From Planctomycetota bacterium (GTDB taxonomy: Bacteria; Planctomycetota; UBA1135; GCA-002686595), in contig JAQBVH010000249.1 of assembly GCA_027623615.1 (NCBI GenBank), forward strand, positions 1-5,829: 5,829 nt of DNA. Direction: 5' to 3'. How positions within the stretch are numbered: position 1 is the stretch's first letter; each line of letters starts with the position of its first letter. The notes under the pieces are model-generated. The model was not told the origin of the DNA. It saw only the letters and a program-made list of their open reading frames with translations, and did no database searches. Shown piece by piece: positions 1-5,026 of the stretch. Both the position numbers and the translations under genes were made by a program.

Positions 1-87
1 CGCCTCGGGAGCGGCGCTGGGTGGCGAAGCCGGGCGAAAACCACTCATGGAAAATCGTTCTCAATCCGATAGGGCCCGCAGCCCCCA

Positions 88-94
88 AGGAGGA
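88..94 (+). promoter_or_regulatory. Strong Shine-Dalgarno site of the PAS gene
   Basis: AAGGAGGA spans about 87-94, four bases before the ATG at 99. It is the only clear Shine-Dalgarno sequence among the genes of this window and decides the start over the upstream GTG at 21. The spacing is at the short end of the usual range. Confidence 0.7.
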
Positions 95-98
95 CCCC

Positions 99-542
99 AT
101 GAACATCACCACACACCCCGCTCAGACCCTCTTCGCCTCTCACCTGACCGCCGCCGGCGTGCGCGCTGTCATGGACGCCCTGCCCTCGAACGTCGCCCTC
201 TTGAACGGGGACGGGATCATCACGGCCACGAACGACGCCTGGGATGCGTTCGCCGAGGCCCAGGGTGTGGACCCGAGCGCGGTGGGCATCGGCGTCGACT
301 ACCTGTCGATCTGCGACCACGCCGCGAGCGACATGTGTGAGTCCGGAGCACGCTTCGGCCAGGGCCTGCGCCAGATCCTCATCGGCCAGCGCCGCACCTT
401 CACGCAGGACGACGTGCTGGCGATCGAGCACGGCCAGCCGCGCATCCAACGCAGCCGGGCCACCCGGCTGGATGACCCGAACGGCGTGTGGATCCTCGTC
501 ACCCACGAGGAGCTCTCGCGTCCGGTCAACGCTGCTGCCTGA
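99..542 (+). CDS. Stand-alone PAS-domain protein
   Basis: A 147-residue soluble protein consisting almost entirely of one PAS-like sensory domain. Residues 31-52 (pattern NVALLNGDGIITATNDAWDAF) match the PAS core of a hydrophobic strand, a D/N-G turn, a second strand and N-x-A-W. The VGIGVDYLSIC segment (62-72) and the closing strand WILVTHEELS (131-140) also fit PAS domains that usually sit in front of histidine kinases or GGDEF outputs. No output domain, transmembrane segment or signal peptide is visible. The aromatic/Cys-His segment common before the last strands in this subgroup is replaced by a polar stretch (103-122), so ligand binding may be altered. The ATG at 99 is chosen because AAGGAGGA lies just upstream. 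An in-frame GTG at 21 would add 26 residues that do not look like a domain. The next gene is 187 bp away behind two hairpins, so the gene is probably monocistronic. Likely role: a small sensor or partner protein. The signal and partner are unknown. Confidence 0.72.
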   Translation: MNITTHPAQTLFASHLTAAGVRAVMDALPSNVALLNGDGIITATNDAWDAFAEAQGVDPSAVGIGVDYLSICDHAASDMCESGARFGQGLRQILIGQRRTFTQDDVLAIEHGQPRIQRSRATRLDDPNGVWILVTHEELSRPVNAAA

Positions 543-547
543 GTGGC

Positions 548-589
548 CTGCGACAGGGTGTCGCAGAAACCTCCAGTCCACGGGAGGTT
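548..589 (+). terminator. Two tandem hairpins after the PAS gene
   Basis: Six bases after the PAS stop codon there is a perfect 8-bp stem with a 3-base loop: CTGCGACA (548-555), GGG, TGTCGCAG (559-566). One base later a second perfect stem follows: AACCTCC (568-574) and GGAGGTT (583-589) around an 8-base loop. The sequence TTGTTG follows, which is only a weak U-tract. Together they probably end the PAS transcript. The first arm pair is also a good dyad, so a protein binding site is the alternative reading. Confidence 0.5.
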
Positions 590-604
590 GTTGCCGATCC
601 GACC

Positions 605-633
605 TTCCGAGGGCGTTTGAGCCGTGCTACAAC
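605..633 (+). promoter_or_regulatory. Possible extended -10 promoter of the iron-sulfur gene
   Basis: TGCTACAAC at 625-633 has the form of an extended -10 element (TG, one base, then TACAAC). A weak -35 candidate, TTCCGA (605-610), sits 17 bases upstream. Transcription would begin near 640 and leave a leader of about 90 bases before the ATG at 730. A very similar TGCTAGAAA lies before the hydrolase gene at 5009-5017. The call rests on pattern only. Confidence 0.3.
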
Positions 634-729
634 CTCGCCTGACTCTCCCATCGTGGGCCAGGCGCGGATGGAACCCCTTGCCAGGCCACGACTTCTACGG
701 TTCGGACCCAACTGACTCTGCGCTCCGCC

Positions 730-1929
730 ATGGCTGAGACCCACCTCGAGGAAACCGTCGCACAAGGACTGTTCGACGTCGACCCGGTGCTGTGCATCGC
801 CTGCGATGCCTGCTGCCAGGACTTCCCCGAGATCTTCTACATGGGGGACGACCAGAAGGCGCACACGTTGGAGGACCAGCAAGCTGCCCTCTACAACGCG
901 CGCACCGTCGTCGACATCTGCCCCACCGCCGCGATCCTCTTCTCCGGTGAGCTGCCGCCGGCCGAGCTGACCGTCGACCTGGACGAGGTGCCCGGCTGGG
1001 AAGCCGAGTGGGCCGTCTACCGGGACGCTCCCGAGGACACCCTCGAACGCGATCGTCGCTACGGCCGCGACTTCACGGTCGAGCAGCGGGCCGGCTACGC
1101 CGAGATCAAGCTGCAACTGCCCACCCGCGTCCCCGCGGTTCGCGACCGCTTCAAGTTCGGCGCGCCCGCGGAGATGCCGGAGTACAAGACCCACGTGTAC
1201 ACCGAGGGCAGGACCCTCTACATCACGGGTTGGGTCCCGCGCCTGTCGCCGTCGGACAAGACCGACGCGAAGATCCTCAAGGCCAAGATCCGCGCCCTGA
1301 CCCACACCTCCAGCTCGTTCCCCGGTCGCTTCACGACCGAGCTCGAGTTCCCGAAGGACGAGGTCGTCGGGATGTCGCACCGCTTCGACGCCCACGGGCT
1401 GATCACGGTGCTGCTCTTCACCGACCAGGCGGCCATGGACGCCCACGAGTGGCGCTCGCACTTCATCAACGAGAAGTGCACCTCCTGCTCGATCTGCGAG
1501 CGCGTCTGCCCGACCAACGCGATCTCGGCCGGCGAGCGCTACTTCATCGAGCCGGACCTGTGCATCAACTGCTCGGTCTGCGGCGTCTACTGCCCCTTCG
1601 ACGCGATCGACGACGCCGCCGAGGTGGTCGTTCAGAAGATCAAGCCCAAGCAGGTGCCCAAGGCGCTGGTCCACGAGGAGCTCTGCACGGGTTGCGAGTT
1701 CTGCGTCGACGTCTGCCCCTTCGAGGCCCTCGAGATGAAGGCCCTGGGCGACGACAGCCTCTACTCGCTGCCCCAGACCAGTCAGGTCGCCGTGGTCATC
1801 GACAAGAACTGCGTCTCCTGCAAGCTCTGTGAGCAGGTCTGCATCAAGGACGCCATCGAGGTCCCGCGCCCGCACCAGTTCGGGGAGATCGGGATGTCGT
1901 TCATGAGCTACGTGTCCGACGACCACTGA
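730..1929 (+). CDS. Five-cluster ferredoxin with central HSP20-like domain
   Basis: A 399-residue cytoplasmic protein, predicted to carry electrons. Residues 18-71 form a single-cluster ferredoxin domain, with C22, C25, C28 and the CP cysteine C64 as likely [4Fe-4S] ligands and an extra C29 beside C28. The C-terminal part holds four CxxCxxCxxxC motifs: C250-C260, C278-C288, C319-C329 and C361-C371. The first three end in CP and the last in CI. All 21 cysteines fall within motifs, so up to five [4Fe-4S] clusters are expected. The cysteine-free middle (about 119-231) reads like a small heat-shock/alpha-crystallin sandwich: AEIKLQLP (124-131), RTLYITGWV (161-169), SFPGRFTTELEFP (196-208) and HGLITVLLF (222-230). 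That domain assignment is by eye. No catalytic domain, transmembrane segment or signal peptide is visible. The start is the only ATG before the ferredoxin fold, and it has no Shine-Dalgarno sequence. No redox enzyme lies next to it, so the partner is unknown. The ferredoxin assignment is secure; the middle-domain identity is moderately supported. Confidence 0.88.
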   Translation: MAETHLEETVAQGLFDVDPVLCIACDACCQDFPEIFYMGDDQKAHTLEDQQAALYNARTVVDICPTAAILFSGELPPAELTVDLDEVPGWEAEWAVYRDAPEDTLERDRRYGRDFTVEQRAGYAEIKLQLPTRVPAVRDRFKFGAPAEMPEYKTHVYTEGRTLYITGWVPRLSPSDKTDAKILKAKIRALTHTSSSFPGRFTTELEFPKDEVVGMSHRFDAHGLITVLLFTDQAAMDAHEWRSHFINEKCTSCSICERVCPTNAISAGERYFIEPDLCINCSVCGVYCPFDAIDDAAEVVVQKIKPKQVPKALVHEELCTGCEFCVDVCPFEALEMKALGDDSLYSLPQTSQVAVVIDKNCVSCKLCEQVCIKDAIEVPRPHQFGEIGMSFMSYVSDDH

Positions 1930-1951
1930 GCGGGTCGCCAGCTGCATCCAC

Positions 1952-1987
1952 CGCGCCGGCGAGCCCCAGGGCCTCGCCGGCGCGTTT
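1952..1987 (+). terminator. Hairpin terminator after the iron-sulfur gene
   Basis: A perfect 12-bp stem, CGCGCCGGCGAG (1952-1963) and CTCGCCGGCGCG (1973-1984), has a 9-base loop and is followed by TTT (1985-1987). It lies 22 bases after the stop codon, in the gap between two convergent genes. The short T-run favours the plus strand. On the minus strand it lies downstream of dinB without a T-tract, so it may only slow polymerase there. Confidence 0.7.
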
Positions 1988-2008
1988 GCATGGTGCCGGG
2001 TCGGTGAC

Positions 2009-3268
2009 CTATTCCCCGCCGTCCGCGCCCAATTCGATCCTCCCGTCGCTGCCGTCCGCGCCGTGGACCTTGCCGCGGCCTAGTAGCGTCGCGGGCATGA
2101 TCGCGCCTGGCCCCAGCTTGCGCCGCAGCTTGTCGAGGCTCTTCGTCACTGCGGACAGCTTCTGGTTCGACTCCATCCAGAGCTTGCGGCCCTGCTGGGG
2201 CCCTGCCCCGAAGAGGCTGCCCTGGGCGGGAATGCGCACGTCCTCGAGACGGGCCATCTGCACACCGAGCAAGCGTAGGGGTCCGGGCTGCACGCGCTCG
2301 AGCAGCTCCTTCGCCACCGTGTAAATGCGAGGGCCGAGGTTCGTCGGCACGTCGAGCGTCTTCGTGCGCGTGACCGTCGTGAAGTCGGGGTAGCGCGCCT
2401 TCAAGGTCACGGTCTTCCCGCGCAGGCCCTTGTCGCGCAGGGTGAACGCGACCTCCTCGCAGAAGGAGAGCAGCAGCGCGCGGAGCTCACCCCGGTCGGT
2501 GATGTCCTCCGCGAAGGTGCGCTCCATGCCGTGGGACTTCTCCTCACGACGCGGCGTCACGCGGCGCGGGTCGATGCCGTGGGCGAGGTCGTGGATCCAG
2601 AGCCCAGAGGCCCCGAACCGCCCGCGCACCTCGTCCCGCGACATATCGGCGAGGTCCCGCACCGTCGTCACACCCAGACCCTCGAGCCGCTTGGCCGTGC
2701 GCGGCCCCACTCCAAAAATCTTCGACACCGGCAGCGGGTCGAGCACCTCACGCACCTCGTCCTCCTGGATCACCCGAAACCCATCGGGCTTGTCGAGGTC
2801 CGAGGCGAGCTTCGCCAGAAACTTGGTCGGCGCCACCCCCACCGAGGCGACCAACCCCGTCTCCCGGAGGATGTCCGCCTTGACCGCACGACCCACGTCC
2901 ACCGCATCCCCGAACAGACGCTCCGAGCCGGCCACGTCGAGGAAGGCCTCGTCGAGGGACAGGGGCTCGACCTGCGGTGTGTACCGGTGGAAGATCCCCA
3001 TCACCTGCCGGCTGACCGCCGTGTACCGATCGAAGTCCGGCGGCAGGAGCACCAGGTTCGGACAGAGCCGCCGCGCCAGCGCGGTCGGCATGGCCGAGTG
3101 CACGCCGAACTCTCGCGCCTCGTAGCTCGCGGCCGAGATCACGCCGCGACTCGACGCAGGCCCGCCCACGCAGACCGGAAGGCCTGCAAGGGAGGGGTTG
3201 TCGCGGACCTCGACGGACGCATAGAACGCGTCCATGTCCACGTGCAAGACGGTCAGGCTGCGGGGCAT
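2009..3268 (-). CDS. dinB: DNA polymerase IV (Y-family)
   Basis: A 419-residue error-prone Y-family polymerase that extends primers past damaged bases. The N-terminal HVDMDAFYASVE (9-20) supplies metal ligand D11 and Y16 at the sugar steric-gate position. SLDEAFLD (104-111) supplies the D106/E107 acidic pair. KIFGVGPRTAKRLEGLG (183-199) is the helix-hairpin-helix of the thumb. The little-finger domain runs from about 246 (HGMERTFAED) to 341. QGSLF at 349-353 fits the beta-clamp binding consensus QxxLF. It is followed by a tail of about 65 residues whose KLSAVTKSLDKLRRKLGPGAI segment (370-390) resembles tails of other high-GC DinB proteins. All expected catalytic residues are present and the length is usual for this branch. 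The ATG start matches the family N-terminus (a few residues before HVDMD). No clear Shine-Dalgarno sequence and no recognisable LexA box are seen upstream. It is convergent with the iron-sulfur gene and divergent from the OleA-like gene. Confidence 0.95.
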   Translation of the reverse strand: MPRSLTVLHVDMDAFYASVEVRDNPSLAGLPVCVGGPASSRGVISAASYEAREFGVHSAMPTALARRLCPNLVLLPPDFDRYTAVSRQVMGIFHRYTPQVEPLSLDEAFLDVAGSERLFGDAVDVGRAVKADILRETGLVASVGVAPTKFLAKLASDLDKPDGFRVIQEDEVREVLDPLPVSKIFGVGPRTAKRLEGLGVTTVRDLADMSRDEVRGRFGASGLWIHDLAHGIDPRRVTPRREEKSHGMERTFAEDITDRGELRALLLSFCEEVAFTLRDKGLRGKTVTLKARYPDFTTVTRTKTLDVPTNLGPRIYTVAKELLERVQPGPLRLLGVQMARLEDVRIPAQGSLFGAGPQQGRKLWMESNQKLSAVTKSLDKLRRKLGPGAIMPATLLGRGKVHGADGSDGRIELGADGGE

Positions 3269-3271
3269 GGG

Positions 3272-3420
3272 GGGCAGCCCGGGGGGGACGGGCCAACCCC
3301 GATAGCGTCACTGACAGGGGCAGCGCCGTCAAACGATCCTGGCTGCCCGCTCCCAGCCCCCCCCCAAGGCCCTGGGGGCCACGCAGGCGGAGGAACATGA
3401 TCCCGACTCACCGGGCAGCC
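3272..3420. repeat. Three copies of the 8-mer GGGCAGCC
   Basis: GGGCAGCC occurs directly at 3272-3279 and 3413-3420, and inverted (GGCTGCCC) at 3341-3348, with starts 69 and 72 bases apart. All three lie between the divergent dinB and OleA-like starts. The flanks differ, so only the 8-mer is shared. They could be regulator half-sites or a coincidence in GC-rich DNA. Confidence 0.35.
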
Positions 3421-3447
3421 ACAGCTCCGCTTGCGCTGAGGAGGTCG

Positions 3448-3465
3448 GGGGGCGGCGCCGCCCCC
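3448..3465. repeat. Perfect 18-bp GC palindrome
   Basis: GGGGGCGGCGCCGCCCCC is self-complementary over its full 18 bases, with no spacer. It lies about 70 bases upstream of the OleA-like start. No T-run follows, so it is not a typical terminator. Composition alone makes such palindromes more likely here. Confidence 0.4.
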
Positions 3466-3515
3466 GCGCGCCGCGAATCCGGCTCCAAGGCGCCGCGCGT
3501 CGCGCCAGCGCCGAC

Positions 3516-3521
3516 TATCCT
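3516..3521 (+). promoter_or_regulatory. Possible -10 element of the OleA-like gene
   Basis: TATCCT lies 14 bases before the GTG start at 3536. If used, transcription would start near 3528 and leave a leader of fewer than ten bases, with no room for a Shine-Dalgarno sequence. No good -35 hexamer is visible at 16-18 bases upstream. Confidence 0.3.
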
Positions 3522-3535
3522 GCGCGCCCTCGCCA

Positions 3536-4561
3536 GTGAAGTACGACGCCGTCCACATCGCCTCCCTGTGCGCCGAGCTCCCCGAGGAGCGCGTCAGCTC
3601 CGATGCTCTCGAGGAGCGCATCGGCGAGCTCTACGACCGCCTGCGCCTGCGCATCGGACGACTCGAGCTGATGAGTGGCATTCGCGAGCGGCGCTTCTGG
3701 CCGGCGGGAACGCGCCCGAGCACGGTCGCCGCGCGGGCCGGCGCCAAGGCGCTCGAGGCCAGCGGCATCGACCCCGCGCGCATCGGCATGTTGATCCACA
3801 GCTCGGTCTGCCGCGACTTCCTCGAGCCCGCCACGGCCTCGGTCGTCCACGCGACCCTCGGGCTGCCCTCGACCTGCCCGGCCTTCGACCTCTCGAATGC
3901 GTGTCTGGGGTTCGCGAACGGGATGACCCTCGTCGCCGGCATGCTCGAGCGGGGCGAGATCGAGGCCGCGCTCGTGGTCGCCGGCGAGGACGGCGGCCCG
4001 CTCGTCGACGAGACCCTGCGCATGCTGGCCGAGACCGAGGGCGTCGGGAAGAACGAGCTCAAGCGCGCCTACGCCTCGCTCACGATCGGCTCCGGCGCCG
4101 CGGCCTGCGTGCTTGCGACCGCAGGCCCCCACCGCCTCGTCGGTCACACATCGCGAGCCGCCACGCAGCACCACGCGCTCTGCGCCGGCGATCGGGCCGA
4201 GGGCAACGCCGGTCCGCTCATGGAGACCGACTCCGAGGCCCTGCTCCTCGCCGGCAATGCCCTCGCCAAGGTCACCTGGGACGCGTTCCAGGCCGAGCAC
4301 GGGTGGGACCGCGCCGCCATCGACTGCATCGTGACCCACCAGGTCGGCGTGGCGCACAAGCGCCTCCTGTTCGAGACCCTCGAGCTCGATCACGCCAAGG
4401 ACTTCACGAGCGTGGAGACCCTCGGGAACATGGGCTCGGTGTCGCTGCCCGCGACGCTGGCGCTCGCGGCCGACGCGGACTTCGTCTCTGCGGGGCACCG
4501 GGTCGTGCTGCAGGGCATCGGCAGCGGCCTGCACTGCTCGATGCTCGCGGTCGAGTGGTAG
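3536..4561 (+). CDS. oleA: OleA-type acyl-CoA condensing thiolase
   Basis: A 341-residue FabH-fold thiolase. OleA joins two long-chain acyl-CoAs head to head into a 2-alkyl-3-ketoacid, the first step to long-chain ketones or olefins. From memory, the protein aligns along its full length with Xanthomonas campestris OleA: RDFLEPATAS (93-102), SNACLGFANGM (120-130), MLERGEIEAALVV (136-148), the THQV motif (267-270), GNMGSVSLP (297-305) and the closing GIGSGLHCSM (327-336). The catalytic triad is C123, H268 and N298. E97 sits 26 residues before the catalytic Cys, the same offset as the Glu base that distinguishes OleA from ordinary FabH, which makes fatty-acid elongation less likely. The start is GTG; the protein N-terminus matches OleA there and no Shine-Dalgarno sequence is present. 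No oleB, oleC or oleD lies in the window. A FabH-like acyltransferase with other substrates remains possible. Confidence 0.85.
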   Translation: MKYDAVHIASLCAELPEERVSSDALEERIGELYDRLRLRIGRLELMSGIRERRFWPAGTRPSTVAARAGAKALEASGIDPARIGMLIHSSVCRDFLEPATASVVHATLGLPSTCPAFDLSNACLGFANGMTLVAGMLERGEIEAALVVAGEDGGPLVDETLRMLAETEGVGKNELKRAYASLTIGSGAAACVLATAGPHRLVGHTSRAATQHHALCAGDRAEGNAGPLMETDSEALLLAGNALAKVTWDAFQAEHGWDRAAIDCIVTHQVGVAHKRLLFETLELDHAKDFTSVETLGNMGSVSLPATLALAADADFVSAGHRVVLQGIGSGLHCSMLAVEW

Positions 4562-4598
4562 ATGCCTGAGCGCCCTCTGGTGGGCGGCGCAGGTGACC

Positions 4599-4672
4599 GG
4601 ATTGCAAACCCTGACGACGGCCGGGGCATTTACCGGCCGGGTTGGTCCATTCCGAGAAAGGGGTTTGCATCC
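4599..4672. repeat. Compound two-storey hairpin
   Basis: The outer arms GGATTGCAAACCC (4599-4611) and GGGTTTGCATCC (4661-4672) pair over 12 bp with one bulged T. They enclose an inner stem CGGCCGG (4618-4624) and CCGGCCG (4633-4639) with an 8-base loop. A further stem, TCCGAG (4651-4656) with CTCGGA (4672-4677), would compete with the outer one. The element starts about 38 bases after the OleA-like stop. It could be a 3' end structure, a structured RNA or a palindromic repeat element. No T-tract follows on either side. Confidence 0.5.
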
Positions 4673-4977
4673 TCGGAGGGAAAAGGCGCGAGAGAGCCGC
4701 GCCCGTCTCGAAGTGCGAGTCGCCCGCGATTGCGCGCGATTCCGCGAACGACCGGCGGCGCCGCGTGGGCACTTGAGCCGGTCGAGGCAATTGGCACCGA
4801 GCACTTCCCACCGCTGGGAAGCGGGCCCTCGGCCACCGCGAGGAATGCTGCGAGTGCGCTTTGATTTGCCGGACGCAGCGCACGAGATTCTGCCCATGGC
4901 CCTGCGCGGCGACCGCCGGCGGCCGAGGGGACCTGGATCTCCTTGGAGCAGAAGGGGCAGACTGCGAGTCGATTCAT
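4630..4977 (-). CDS. Doubtful small CxxC protein or gene remnant
   Basis: A 115-residue minus-strand frame. Its first 25 residues look real: CPFCSKEIQVP (7-17) is the usual opening of a zinc-ribbon knuckle, the following AAGGRRA is typical of such proteins, and codons 1-25 favour G or C at the third position. After residue 25 that bias disappears and the expected second CxxC pair is absent (the only later Cys is C59), which suggests a frameshift, truncation or loss. The other two minus frames show no CxxC pair to restore. A leftward terminator at 4681-4703 lies inside the frame, so a full-length product would need read-through. A -10-like TAGGAT lies 16 bases before the ATG. It could be a decayed zinc-ribbon gene or a short untranslated RNA. 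Function is unknown. Confidence 0.22.
   Translation of the reverse strand: MNRLAVCPFCSKEIQVPSAAGGRRAGPWAESRALRPANQSALAAFLAVAEGPLPSGGKCSVPIASTGSSAHAAPPVVRGIARNRGRLALRDGRGSLAPFPSEDANPFLGMDQPGR
4681..4703 (-). terminator. Intrinsic terminator reading leftward
   Basis: Read on the minus strand, GGCGCG (4703-4698), a 7-base loop and CGCGCC (4690-4685) form a perfect 6-bp GC stem, followed immediately by TTTT (4684-4681). This is a classical intrinsic terminator arrangement. The only plausible transcript it could serve is one starting near 4985 on the minus strand. It would also insulate the OleA-like gene from antisense reading. Confidence 0.5.
4804..4821. repeat. Short perfect dyad
   Basis: CTTCCCA (4804-4810) and TGGGAAG (4815-4821) form a 7-bp stem with a CCGC loop. 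No T-run follows. It lies inside the possible minus-strand transcript and would form a hairpin in it. Confidence 0.4.
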
Positions 4978-4993
4978 GGTCTCTACGGCCCAG

Positions 4994-4999
4994 ATCCTA
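4994..4999 (-). promoter_or_regulatory. Possible -10 element, minus strand
   Basis: On the minus strand TAGGAT lies 16 bases before the ATG at 4977. It is 12 bases from the plus-strand -10 candidate at 5012-5017, giving a back-to-back arrangement. No convincing -35 hexamer is visible. Confidence 0.28.
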
Positions 5000-5008
5000 G
5001 CGGCGGTG

Positions 5009-5017
5009 TGCTAGAAA
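5009..5017 (+). promoter_or_regulatory. Possible extended -10 of the hydrolase gene
   Basis: TGCTAGAAA fits an extended -10 element (TG, one base, TAGAAA) and ends nine bases before the ATG at 5027. Transcription would start only a few bases before the start codon, giving an essentially leaderless mRNA. It closely resembles TGCTACAAC before the iron-sulfur gene. Confidence 0.35.
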
Positions 5018-5026
5018 CCGCGCCCC

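Larger units (their letters stand above)
3269..3535. other. Divergent intergenic region with G/C runs and repeats
   Basis: This 267-bp spacer separates the starts of dinB and the OleA-like gene. It holds G6 (3269-3274), G7 (3281-3287), C9 (3357-3365), three copies of GGGCAGCC in two orientations and an 18-bp GC palindrome. For dinB, a minus-strand TATCGG (3299-3304) could be a -10 about 30 bases before the start codon, but the best TTGACG (3327-3332) is too far away at 22 bases. I see no convincing small gene; the open frames here are GC-driven. Confidence 0.5.
4562..5026. other. 465-bp gap with hairpins and no secure gene
   Basis: No open frame here looks convincingly coding over its whole length, and local base use loses the strong third-position G/C bias of the neighbours. 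It contains a short hairpin without a T-run just after the OleA-like stop (CGCCC 4571-4575, GGGCG 4582-4586), a compound hairpin at 4599-4672, a minus-strand terminator at 4681-4703, a short dyad at 4804-4821, a possible small minus-strand reading frame from 4977, and two back-to-back -10-like elements at 4994-5017. Confidence 0.6.

Noticed and set aside
21..98. Upstream GTG start extending the PAS protein by 26 residues
   Set aside because: The ATG at 99 has a strong Shine-Dalgarno site, and the added residues show no domain character. The first 98 bases otherwise hold nothing I can support.
526..1947. 473-residue minus-strand open frame
   Set aside because: It lies antisense to the iron-sulfur gene. 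Its composition is repetitive V/D/G/L/R without a recognisable motif, as expected when a high-GC gene is read backwards.
3253..3621. 122-residue minus-strand frame in the dinB/oleA spacer
   Set aside because: It overlaps the starts of both genes, is rich in Pro, Gly, Ala and Arg, and shows no domain or ribosome binding site.
3397..4569. 390-residue plus-strand frame starting at an ATG with a good GGAGGA upstream
   Set aside because: It overlaps the OleA-like gene in another frame and is Arg/Pro-rich with no motif. The Shine-Dalgarno match is probably chance in a purine-rich stretch.
4599..4672. Integron attC site
   Set aside because: The bulged hairpin is suggestive, but the arms do not fit the RYYYAAC/GTTRRRY core sites, and no integrase or gene-cassette array is present.
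3515..4897. 460-residue minus-strand open frame
   Set aside because: It is antisense to the OleA-like gene, which has clear family motifs. The frame shows only Ala/Arg/Gly-rich shadow composition.
4714..4971. 9-bp direct repeat TGCGAGTCG at 4714-4722 and 4963-4971, like a target-site duplication
   Set aside because: The enclosed 240 bases have no terminal inverted repeats and no transposase, and a third partial copy (TGCGAGTGC) lies between. It is probably coincidental.
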